10,442 bases of DNA from Marinilabiliales bacterium (GTDB lineage: Bacteria; Bacteroidota; Bacteroidia; Bacteroidales; F082): assembly GCA_002869465.1 (NCBI GenBank), contig PKSW01000152.1, positions 1 to 10,442 of the forward strand, in the 5' to 3' direction. The position numbers and the translations under genes are program-made. Shown piece after piece: positions 1 through 7,012 of the stretch; the stretch's first letter is position 1; each line of letters starts with the position of its first letter. The notes beneath the pieces were generated by a model. It searched no databases and was not told the DNA's origin. It saw only the letters and a program-made list of their open reading frames with translations.

Positions 1-1187
1 AAGTAAATACCCGGTTCGATGGTTAATACAAATCCGGGCTCCAGCTTACGCCCCAATCGTAATGATTTCAATCCGAATTGCGTGCTTTTTGGTTCGCCAC
101 CATATCCCACATACACTTCACCCAGGTTTTCCATGTCGTGTATATCAAGACCCATCATATGCCCTAAACCGCAAGGAAAAAATAAGGCATGGGCACCATT
201 TGTAAGTGCATCTTCCGTATTGCCTTTCATCAACCCCATATCCTTTAAACCATTTACAATCACTCTTGCCGATTCAAAATATACTTCTTTGAAAGGTATG
301 CCGGGTTTCAACATCTCAATTGAGCGGTTATGGCTGTCCAAGCAAATATTATAAATGTCACGTTGTTGGGATGTAAATTTCCCGCTGACCGGAACTGTAC
401 TCGAAAGGTCTCCTCCATAACCCATGATTGTTTCTGCTCCTGCATCAAGCAGGAACATATCTCCCTCTTTTAATGTATTCCCATGGTAATGATTGTGCAA
501 TGTCTGGCCGTTAATTGTTGCAATAATCGGGAAGGATATCCTTCCACCAGGGGCTTCAGCAACTTCATTAACAGCCGCCGCAATTTGAGCTTCTGTTATC
601 CCAGGTTTGGCCATTCGCATGGCAAGCGTATGCATATCTACCGTAATATTAACAGCTTTCCTAATCTCTTCAACCTCCTCAGCGGTTTTGTAATTACGCT
701 GGTTTACAACAGCATTGATCAATTCAACGGAAGAGGCTTCCTGTTGTTCTGCAGGAAGAATTCCTAACCACTCGAAAAGTTTGACCTTGTTTTCTGCCCT
801 GTAGGGTGGCAGAAAATGAATCGTTCTGCCTTTATTAGCAGATTTTCCTAATAATTCATCTAAAATATTGATTGGTGCTGTTTTAGATACACCAACACGA
901 ACCGCCTGTTCGGCAATAGTAGGTTGTGGCCCCATCCAAACGAAATCTTCAACAGTCAGGTCATCACCAAAAATCCAGTCTTCCCCTGTATCACAATCAA
1001 GTACTCCAGCTATAAAAGGATGATCTATTCCCAAAAAATACAAAAAAGTACTGTCCTGCCTGAAACGGAAAGGATTGTCAGCATAATTCATCGGGCTTTC
1101 ATCGTTTCCCAACAGGAGAATGATTCCAGAGCCCACTGCTTTTCTTAATTTTTCTCGTCGTTGTATGTAAGTTTCTTTTGCAAACAT
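1..1187 (-). CDS. pepP: Xaa-Pro aminopeptidase (M24B, aminopeptidase P), 3' end cut by window
   Basis: Reading frame open from an ATG at 1187 to the left edge, 395 codons visible. Aminopeptidase P removes an N-terminal residue that precedes proline, using two metal ions, usually in the cytoplasm; no signal peptide is seen. The N-terminal AMP_N-like domain (about 1-170) includes RQDSTFLYFLGI near residue 43. The pita-bread catalytic domain follows, with metal ligands recognisable as Asp248 (LLDAGAE), Asp260 (GGDLSST), His343 (CGLGHMMGLD) and Glu391 (TIEPGIY); His350 (IHD) matches the conserved substrate-side histidine. The last expected Glu ligand and roughly 50-70 residues lie outside the window. 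The start is chosen because the frame begins there with an A-rich leader, typical of Bacteroidota, and the homology starts immediately. It lies 45 bp downstream of the DPP-IV-like gene on the same strand with no terminator visible between them, so co-transcription is plausible. Confidence 0.93.
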   Translation of the reverse strand, partial: MFAKETYIQRREKLRKAVGSGIILLLGNDESPMNYADNPFRFRQDSTFLYFLGIDHPFIAGVLDCDTGEDWIFGDDLTVEDFVWMGPQPTIAEQAVRVGVSKTAPINILDELLGKSANKGRTIHFLPPYRAENKVKLFEWLGILPAEQQEASSVELINAVVNQRNYKTAEEVEEIRKAVNITVDMHTLAMRMAKPGITEAQIAAAVNEVAEAPGGRISFPIIATINGQTLHNHYHGNTLKEGDMFLLDAGAETIMGYGGDLSSTVPVSGKFTSQQRDIYNICLDSHNRSIEMLKPGIPFKEVYFESARVIVNGLKDMGLMKGNTEDALTNGAHALFFPCGLGHMMGLDIHDMENLGEVYVGYGGEPKSTQFGLKSLRLGRKLEPGFVLTIEPGIY

Positions 1188-1232
1188 CTTTTTAATTTTT
1201 TTTCATAAAAAATTATAATAAATCTACTCCGT

Positions 1233-3500
1233 CTATTTCTCTCCAGGAGGCATATTGGTCATTAAATAACGGGTGAGCAGTTCATATAAATGAAGTGTTG
1301 TCCCCTCTCCTTCATAAATACCATGCGACCTATTTGGGTAAGCCATCATAGTGAAATATTTGTTGTATTTGATCAGTTCATTGATCAGTTTTTCAGTTCC
1401 CTGGTAATGTACATTATCGTCACCGGTTCCGTGCACAATCAAAAGGTTCCCTTCCAGGTTTTTCGCATGGTTTATGGGTGATCCATTTTCGAATCCTTCC
1501 GGATTTTCTTCCACCGTCCGCATATACCGCTCCTGGTAGATAGCATCATAGAGTTGCTGGTCGGGAACGGGTGCGACAGACATGCCCGTGTGATAGATCT
1601 CCGGATAACGGAACATCGCCTGCAACGTACTGGATCCACCGCCACTCCATCCCCAGATAGCTATACGGTCTTCATCCACATAATCCCAGCCCCCAATGAT
1701 CTCTGCTGCTTTTGCCTGATCGGCAGAAGAAAGAATACCTATCTGCATATATATACTTTTTCTCCATTTGTTGCCTTTTGGAGCCGGTGTACCCCTATTG
1801 TCGACACATGCGACGATGTAGCCCTGCTGCGACATCATTACATGCCATAAACGCGGTGGTATATCGAGCACGCGCTGACCAGCCGGTTCACCGTATACAT
1901 GAAATAAGATGGGGTATTCTTTGTCTGGATCAAAATCTGGTGGTTTGATCATCCAGCCATCCAGTTCAACACCATCACCAATATCTACCTTGAAAAACTC
2001 AACCGGATTCATATCCAATTGGCTTAATTTTTCTTTGAGTTCTTTATTATCAACTAACATTCTTACTGACTTATGATTCGGTAGGCTCACCAGGTCAATT
2101 GTCATGGGTGTACTGGTATTCATAAATGTATGAATGGCCCATTTCGAATCAGGCGATACCTGGTAACGATGGTAGCCGGGTTCATCAATTGGTGTTAATC
2201 GTTCTGCATCTTTTTTTCCATCCAATGGCACTCGAAACAAGTAACGCTGAGCTGCATTATCAGGTGAAGCGATGAAATACACATAACCATTCTTCACATC
2301 AATATTTTGAATGGAGATCACATCAAAATCACCTTTAGTAACTGGCTGCACCGACTTTCCATCACGACTGATCACATAAATATGCCGCCAGCCTGTTTGC
2401 TCGCTCACCCATGTAAACGACGTACCATCATCCATCCAAACCAGGTCGTCGATCACATCCAGCCAGGCATCATCCTTTTCAGTATATATATTCTTTACTT
2501 CTCCGGTTTGGGCATCACCCAGCATCAATTGAATGGTATTCTGATGACGGTTCAGGTACTGGAAGATGATCTCGTCAGAATTGGCAGCCCACTCCATCCG
2601 GGCAATGTAATTATTCTGAGGATCGCCATCCAGTTGCATCCAAACCGTATTGCCACCTTCAACCGGGATGACTCCCACCCTGCAAGCAGACAAGGTTTGG
2701 CCTACTTTCGGATACTGAACCGGTATTATATATGAATAAAGCGAATCCGTATTGTTGATCATAAAAAAATCTCGCACCTCTGAAGCATCCAGTTGCCAAT
2801 ATGCAATTGATTTGCTGTCGGGGCTCCACCTAAAACCGTCTCTCAACCCGAATTCTTCTTCATATACCCAGTCGAAAGTACCGTTGATCATGTCCTCGGT
2901 TCCGTCAAATGTCAGTTGCTTCACTTGAGAGGTGGCCATGTCTTCCACATAAATATTGTGTTTGACTACATAGCCTACTTTTTTTCCATCCGGAGAAAAT
3001 TTGGCAAACATCATAGTGGAAGGTTCTGCAAATGTGCCCAGTTGGGTTAACTGACCGGATTCCAGGTCCATCACCCAGTAATCGCCACGTGTATGGTAAC
3101 GCCATACCCTTTGTGTATTGGTAAAAATCAGTAGTTTGCTACCATCAGGCGACCAATGATAATCTGATATTTGCAGTGGATTTTCTTCACCTTCGGGCAC
3201 CAGTTGTTCTGACGTAACAAGAATGGTTCTATCACCAGATTCGGGATCATATTTAACAATTTCCCGTCCACCTGTTTCACTTTCCGATGATTCCAGGGTG
3301 GTGTAGCCAGAGCCGTCTTCCAGCCACCTGGCCGGACCAAATCGTTCCGAAATAAACTCATTATTGGTAAAAAGACGATCCAGTGTCAGCATTCCCGGAT
3401 CATCCTGGGTATAAGCATTCAACACGCTTAATAATAATGTAACAATACATAGGAAGATTAAATATTGCATTCTCCTAATTGAAATAATGGCTGAAAACAT
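1233..3500 (-). CDS. Dipeptidyl peptidase IV-like serine peptidase (S9B), exported
   Basis: A 755-residue protein, close to the usual DPP-IV length, predicted to cleave X-Pro (or X-Ala) dipeptides from peptide N-termini in the periplasm. A hydrophobic export signal covers about residues 11-28. Met11 is an alternative start giving a more classical signal peptide; an AGGAGA abuts it, but spacing is too short to decide. The beta-propeller domain (about 40-490) contains the exopeptidase marker WVYEEEF with the double Glu at 215-216, and an Arg134 region resembling the substrate-carboxylate Arg of DPP-IV. The alpha/beta-hydrolase domain (about 500-755) has oxyanion Tyr536 (HVYGEP), nucleophile Ser619 (WGWSGGG), Asp694 with Asn696 (HGTGDDNVH), and His726 (RSHGIYEG). 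GWSGGG replaces the mammalian GWSYGG. The downstream pepP suggests a shared role in proline-rich peptide use. Confidence 0.93.
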   Translation of the reverse strand: MFSAIISIRRMQYLIFLCIVTLLLSVLNAYTQDDPGMLTLDRLFTNNEFISERFGPARWLEDGSGYTTLESSESETGGREIVKYDPESGDRTILVTSEQLVPEGEENPLQISDYHWSPDGSKLLIFTNTQRVWRYHTRGDYWVMDLESGQLTQLGTFAEPSTMMFAKFSPDGKKVGYVVKHNIYVEDMATSQVKQLTFDGTEDMINGTFDWVYEEEFGLRDGFRWSPDSKSIAYWQLDASEVRDFFMINNTDSLYSYIIPVQYPKVGQTLSACRVGVIPVEGGNTVWMQLDGDPQNNYIARMEWAANSDEIIFQYLNRHQNTIQLMLGDAQTGEVKNIYTEKDDAWLDVIDDLVWMDDGTSFTWVSEQTGWRHIYVISRDGKSVQPVTKGDFDVISIQNIDVKNGYVYFIASPDNAAQRYLFRVPLDGKKDAERLTPIDEPGYHRYQVSPDSKWAIHTFMNTSTPMTIDLVSLPNHKSVRMLVDNKELKEKLSQLDMNPVEFFKVDIGDGVELDGWMIKPPDFDPDKEYPILFHVYGEPAGQRVLDIPPRLWHVMMSQQGYIVACVDNRGTPAPKGNKWRKSIYMQIGILSSADQAKAAEIIGGWDYVDEDRIAIWGWSGGGSSTLQAMFRYPEIYHTGMSVAPVPDQQLYDAIYQERYMRTVEENPEGFENGSPINHAKNLEGNLLIVHGTGDDNVHYQGTEKLINELIKYNKYFTMMAYPNRSHGIYEGEGTTLHLYELLTRYLMTNMPPGEK

Positions 3501-3680
3501 AAGGATTTTGATTAAGAATTTATGATTTGTAAAGTTCGGAAAAATTCAGAGATCAATGATAATTTTTTAGTTTACAATATCCCTTACATCAAATTTATAA
3601 TTTTAAAACCTTTAAACCCCCGCTTTAGTCATTTGGGATTACCCTGTTGTAATACATAATATAATGAAAATATTACTTCA
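3501..3680. other. Intergenic stretch, leader of the minus-strand peptidase genes
   Basis: AT-rich DNA without a credible gene. On the minus strand a TAAATTTG (3597 down to 3590) matches the Bacteroidota -7 element TAnnTTTG about 90 nt before the peptidase start. No TTTG box sits at the expected distance upstream, so the promoter call stays weak. Nothing else is recognised. Confidence 0.3.
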
Positions 3681-4017
3681 CAGGTGAATTCAGTCATCAC
3701 GCTATATGATGCTTTTTCCCTGCCATTCTTGCATTATCAGGAGATACCCTCAGGGCCATAAAATTGCAGCAAACCTGGAATTGGTTATGGAACCTACACG
3801 GCCACGAGCCCATGGTTTATGATTACAAGAAAATCACCCCCAATTACCCTGCTTATTATCTGAACCCCGAAATTATCGAATCGGCTTATTATTATACCAC
3901 ATAACTGGGGATGGTAATTTTTACAATATGAACCTTAATTTCTGGAATAATATCAAACAATATGCAAGAACTGATATGGCTTATATCTCGGTAGCTAATG
4001 CAGAGACGATGGAGTAA
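3666..4017 (+). pseudogene. Decayed fragment of a GH47 (class I alpha-mannosidase-like) gene
   Basis: Three consecutive reading-frame pieces join into one GH47-like stretch. Frame A (about 3666-3715) ends in LYDAF. Frame B (3713-3902) gives FPAILALSGD, then NPEIIESAYY and a stop at 3900-3902. Frame C (from about 3888 to 4017) gives LYHITGDGNFYNMN, then KQYARTDMAYISVANAET and ends at TAA. Joined, they match the GH47/EDEM signatures DAFFPALLALSGD, PE-IES-YYLY--TGD and KYAR---. Both junctions are explained by single-base deletions: one in the T run near 3713-3717, the other in the TATTAT run near 3888-3895. The N-terminal half and the C-terminal end (the expected RMESFFLAET-KY) are missing. GH47 enzymes trim alpha-1,2-mannose; this copy cannot be functional. 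It has no obvious link to its neighbours. Family assignment is from remembered motifs. Confidence 0.65.
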
Positions 4018-4150
4018 AAATCCGCTTGGCTTTCAAATAAATATACAAATTCTCTTTTGAGATGCTCATAGTGTAACTTGCTTTATTCATGCTTCTTATG
4101 ATTCACTACCACCCTACCTGATCAACTATCTATTCAAGTTTCATTATACG
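4018..4150. other. Intergenic stretch with nothing recognised
   Basis: AT-rich DNA between the GH47 remnant and the palindrome array. No frame continues the GH47 similarity in a convincing way, and no hairpin or promoter box stands out. Confidence 0.4.
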
Positions 4151-4153
4151 TAC

Positions 4154-4170
4154 TGTTTAATTTTTAAACA
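4154..4170. promoter_or_regulatory. Operator-like palindrome, copy 1
   Basis: TGTTTAATTTTTAAACA is a perfect 7-bp inverted repeat around TTT. It is the first of three identical 17-bp copies upstream of the operon that starts at 4411, as expected for binding sites of a dimeric regulator. Which regulator binds is not known from the sequence. Confidence 0.55.
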
Positions 4171-4189
4171 CTGTTTAATTTTTAAACAG
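4171..4189. promoter_or_regulatory. Operator-like palindrome, copy 2 (extended)
   Basis: Same 17-bp core as copy 1 at 4172/4173-4188. The symmetry extends on both sides to 9-bp arms (ACTGTTTAA and TTAAACAGT, 4170-4190), making it the most symmetrical copy. Its centre is 18 bp from the centre of copy 1, so the two sites are almost back to back. Confidence 0.55.
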
Positions 4190-4239
4190 TTCGGTAAATG
4201 ACTTGATTCTGAGTATTTTAATAGCTATTTAAAAAATAG

Positions 4240-4258
4240 GTGTTTAATTTTTAAACAC
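4240..4258. promoter_or_regulatory. Operator-like palindrome, copy 3
   Basis: GTGTTTAATTTTTAAACAC has the same 17-bp core with 8-bp arms, centred 69 bp downstream of copy 2. A related but different palindrome, CTATTT-AAA-AAATAG, lies directly before it at 4225-4239. This copy is the one nearest the operon, about 150 bp before the start codon. Confidence 0.55.
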
Positions 4259-4334
4259 TTTTTGTTTTGAAGGAGTAGTGGGATAAACTTCTATCTATTT
4301 GATTTAGTGTGTATTAAAACCTGTTTTTACAGTT

Positions 4335-4350
4335 TGGTATCAATATTGGA
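4335..4350 (+). promoter_or_regulatory. Weak candidate sigma-54 promoter
   Basis: TGGTATCAATATTGGA resembles the -24/-12 consensus TGGCAC-N5-TTGCA, with GG at -24 and exact GG-N10-GG spacing. The conserved C of the -12 GC is G and two further positions differ. Transcription would start near 4360, about 50 nt before the start codon. The palindrome array then lies about 110-200 bp upstream, where activators of sigma-54 bind. No good TTTG/TAnnTTTG promoter was found here. Speculative. Confidence 0.25.
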
Positions 4351-4352
4351 AA

Positions 4353-4389
4353 AGGGTTTTCAGTTCCATTAAAAAATGATGAAAACCCT
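4353..4389 (+). repeat. 10-bp perfect inverted repeat in operon leader
   Basis: AGGGTTTTCA (4353-4362) and TGAAAACCCT (4380-4389) are exact reverse complements separated by 17 nt, ending 21 nt before the start codon at 4411. No T run follows, so it is not a typical terminator. It could be a leader hairpin or a regulator site. Confidence 0.45.
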
Positions 4390-4410
4390 AACACATAAAA
4401 ATTCAATACG

Positions 4411-6111
4411 ATGAAAAAGTTCATTTATTTACTCGCAGGCATGCTTTGCTTTTATTTGATGGTTACCCCAAGCTATGCCACACCAGATAAAATAAAAACT
4501 CCGGCTTCCGAAACTATCCACATTCTATGTTCGCCTGACTTATATCCTGTCGTCCAACAATGGGGCGCTGAATTCAGCCAATTGAATCCTGACTTTAAGT
4601 GCAACATACAAATGCTGAATGTATCCGAAACGGAAGCAACAGGTTTGAATGAAGCTAACTTAAGCTTTATCTCACAACAATACTACGAATCGTCTCCTGG
4701 AGATGCTTCATGGAAGGTCATTATTGGCCGTGATGTAATGATTCCTGTGATCAACTCCGGAAATCCACTCATGAGCCAACTTAAAGAGAATGGCATCAAA
4801 ATATCTGACTTAGCTGAAATGCTTCAGAATCCGGATGCACTCAATTGGTCTGCGCATACCCAGGGAGAAACCGTCAGTCTGCATTATTACCTGAACGATG
4901 ACGAATCCACCATTTCTGCCATTAACAGGTTAATAAATGGGCAAATGAACAACCAGCAAGCCCGCATGGTAAGCAGCAATTCCGAAATGGTGGCTGCCAT
5001 TCAAAATGATGTGTTCGGTTTGGGTTTTTGTCGGATAAACGATATTGTCAATACAACCGACCAGAGTTGGCTTGAAAACATCAGCATTCTTCCCATTGAT
5101 AAAAACAACAATGGCAAACTGGATTATTTCGAGAATTTCTATCTCAATCCAAATGAATTCGCCAGGGCAGTATGGATTGGTAAATATCCGAAAACACTTG
5201 TGAAAAACTTCTATGTTGTTGCTGAAAAATCACCTGGAAACGACAGCGAAACAGCATTCCTGAAATGGGTCGTTGATGACGGACAAAGATTGTTGGCTGC
5301 CAACGGATTTACAGAACTCGTTTCAAGCGAGAAGTTGGCCGCTATGGATAAAATAAACCATGAAAACCTCTACCTGGAAACAGCCAACGCAGAAAACTAT
5401 GCGCTCCTGAAGATAATCATGCTGTTAATAATCCTGTCAGGATTGGTTGCGCTGGGAATTTTAATTTATAACATAACTACCATGAAAGACCATAGCGCAT
5501 TAATAATAAATAAACCGGATCATACAACTGGAACGATTACAGAAAGGGGTTTGAATCTGCCTGATGGCCTCTATTTCGATAAAACCCACACCTGGGTATT
5601 CATGGAAAAAGATGGCACGGTAAAGGTTGGTATCGATGATTTTTTACAACGTATAACCGGCCCTTATACACGTGTAAAAATGAAGAATCCGGGAGAAAGC
5701 CTGAAAAAAAATGAAGCACTGATCACACTGATACAGGAAGGAAAGCAACTCAATGTATATGCGCCTATTTCGGGCAAAATTATGGATATAAATGAACAAC
5801 TTTTCGATGAACCTTCTATGATCAACGCATCACCATATACAGATGGATGGATTTATATGATCAAGCCCTCCAATTATTTACGCGAGATACAGTTCCTGCG
5901 GATGTCAGAAAAATATCGCGAATGGTTAAAAAATGAAATCGCCAGACTTAAAGATTTTCTGGCAATATCCGCCAACGTGAAAAGCTTGCAAATGGCCCAA
6001 ATATCCTACCAGGATGGTGGTGAGATCATCAATCATGTGCTTCATGAATTCGGACCTGAAGTTTGGGAAGACTTTCAGAAAAAATTCATCGAAACAAGCG
6101 TGATCAATTAA
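4411..6111 (+). CDS. Solute-binding (PstS-like) domain - membrane helix - GcvH-like domain fusion
   Basis: A 566-residue transmembrane protein. Signal peptide 1-23 (cleavage likely after SYA); PstS-like periplasmic binding fold about 34-315; one membrane helix about 331-353; GcvH-like lipoyl-fold module about 385-485; charged tail 486-566. The topology puts the binding domain outside and the GcvH module in the cytoplasm. The binding domain contains a textbook 12-residue EF-hand loop, DKNNNGKLDYFE (230-241), before a WIGKYPK motif common in PstS-like proteins. In the GcvH module, HTWVFMEKDG (393-402) and YAPISGKI (450-457) are recognisable. Ungapped alignment with canonical ESVKAASD places Gly444 at the lipoyl-lysine position, with Lys445 one residue later, so lipoylation is unlikely. 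First gene of a tight operon; no Pst transport genes or glycine-cleavage genes nearby. Probable role: transmembrane sensor or adaptor for the redox module that follows (inference). Ligand unknown. Confidence 0.8.
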   Translation: MKKFIYLLAGMLCFYLMVTPSYATPDKIKTPASETIHILCSPDLYPVVQQWGAEFSQLNPDFKCNIQMLNVSETEATGLNEANLSFISQQYYESSPGDASWKVIIGRDVMIPVINSGNPLMSQLKENGIKISDLAEMLQNPDALNWSAHTQGETVSLHYYLNDDESTISAINRLINGQMNNQQARMVSSNSEMVAAIQNDVFGLGFCRINDIVNTTDQSWLENISILPIDKNNNGKLDYFENFYLNPNEFARAVWIGKYPKTLVKNFYVVAEKSPGNDSETAFLKWVVDDGQRLLAANGFTELVSSEKLAAMDKINHENLYLETANAENYALLKIIMLLIILSGLVALGILIYNITTMKDHSALIINKPDHTTGTITERGLNLPDGLYFDKTHTWVFMEKDGTVKVGIDDFLQRITGPYTRVKMKNPGESLKKNEALITLIQEGKQLNVYAPISGKIMDINEQLFDEPSMINASPYTDGWIYMIKPSNYLREIQFLRMSEKYREWLKNEIARLKDFLAISANVKSLQMAQISYQDGGEIINHVLHEFGPEVWEDFQKKFIETSVIN

Positions 6112-6145
6112 TTCAAAGAAATTTAAACCCAATAATTCAAGAATC

Positions 6146-7012
6146 ATGAAAATTGAACGACGAAATTTTTTAAAAATACTTGGCGTCACAGGTGTTTCTC
6201 TTGCATTGAACAAACCTCTGAATGCAAAACCAGAAACAGCAGAAGATGTGGAGTTTTACGGCATTCTTTATGATGCCACTCGATGTGTGGGATGCCAAAG
6301 CTGTGAGTACGCTTGTGCTGAAGCCAACGGATTACCTGAGCCAACAGGTATGCCCGAAGTAGGCATTGTCCGAAAAACAGATGAAACAAGGCGCACGATT
6401 GTAAATGCTTACGACACCTCCAAAGGCGAAGTATACTTAAAACGCCAGTGTATGCATTGCAACCAGCCCGCCTGCGATGCTGCCTGTTTAACACAGGCCA
6501 TGCACAAAACTGAAGAGGGGCCAGTTATTTGGCGTGGCGACAAATGCATGGGATGCCGGTATTGCATGGTATCTTGTCCATTTGATGTGCCCAAATTTGA
6601 ATATCACAGTGCCAACCCGAAAATTACCAAATGTGATATGTGTTATGATCGCCTTCTAGAAGGCCAGAAGCCTGCCTGTGTAGAGAACTGTCCGGCAGAA
6701 GCACTTATTTTTGGCAAACGTAGAGATTTAATTGCTGAAGCCAGAAAAAGAATTGTTGAAAACCCTGATATGTATGTAGATCATATTTATGGCGAACACG
6801 AGGCGGGTGGAACATCTTTTCTATACCTGTCGCCCGTTCCTTTCGAAGAATTAGGATTGAATACCAAAGTACAGAAATCATCTTACCCTGCCTTATCGAA
6901 AGGATTCCTTTATAGTGTTCCCACCATATTTGTTCTTTGGCCAACCCTTTTACTTGGTATACATGAAGCAACAAAAAATAATCACCCTATAAACCCTGAA
7001 GAAAATGAATAA
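6146..7012 (+). CDS. HybA-type Tat-exported ferredoxin with four [4Fe-4S] clusters
   Basis: A 288-residue electron-transfer subunit. The Tat signal has R5-R6-N-F-L-K followed by a hydrophobic stretch to about residue 26. Sixteen cysteines form four groups: C47/C50/C53/C57, C102/C105/C110/C114, C134/C137/C140/C144 and C163/C166/C178/C182. This is the layout of the HybA/DmsB/NrfC family, with four cubane clusters. A C-terminal hydrophobic helix (about 252-272), as in HybA, should anchor it on the periplasmic face. It starts 34 bp after the fusion gene and overlaps the next gene by 8 bp (ATGAATAA), so translation with the HybB-like partner is coupled. Such proteins pass electrons between a catalytic subunit and the membrane quinone subunit; no catalytic subunit (hydrogenase or molybdopterin enzyme) is present in the window. 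Confidence 0.93.
   Translation: MKIERRNFLKILGVTGVSLALNKPLNAKPETAEDVEFYGILYDATRCVGCQSCEYACAEANGLPEPTGMPEVGIVRKTDETRRTIVNAYDTSKGEVYLKRQCMHCNQPACDAACLTQAMHKTEEGPVIWRGDKCMGCRYCMVSCPFDVPKFEYHSANPKITKCDMCYDRLLEGQKPACVENCPAEALIFGKRRDLIAEARKRIVENPDMYVDHIYGEHEAGGTSFLYLSPVPFEELGLNTKVQKSSYPALSKGFLYSVPTIFVLWPTLLLGIHEATKNNHPINPEENE

Noticed and set aside
2307..2735. 142-codon plus-strand open frame inside the DPP-IV-like gene
   Set aside because: It lies entirely antisense to a gene with intact catalytic motifs, and its translation shows no recognisable domain.
3590..3597. Bacteroidota promoter for the minus-strand peptidase genes
   Set aside because: The TAnnTTTG box matches, but no TTTG is found about 19 bp upstream; in AT-rich DNA the match alone is too likely by chance to call as a promoter feature.
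4154..4257. Possible short CRISPR-like or transposon-end repeats
   Set aside because: The repeats are 17-bp perfect palindromes with unequal spacing (18 and 69 bp between centres) and no spacers of even size; no transposase or cas gene is nearby.
4411..6111. PstS of a phosphate ABC transporter
   Set aside because: The chain continues into a membrane helix and a GcvH-like domain, and no pstC, pstA or pstB follows.
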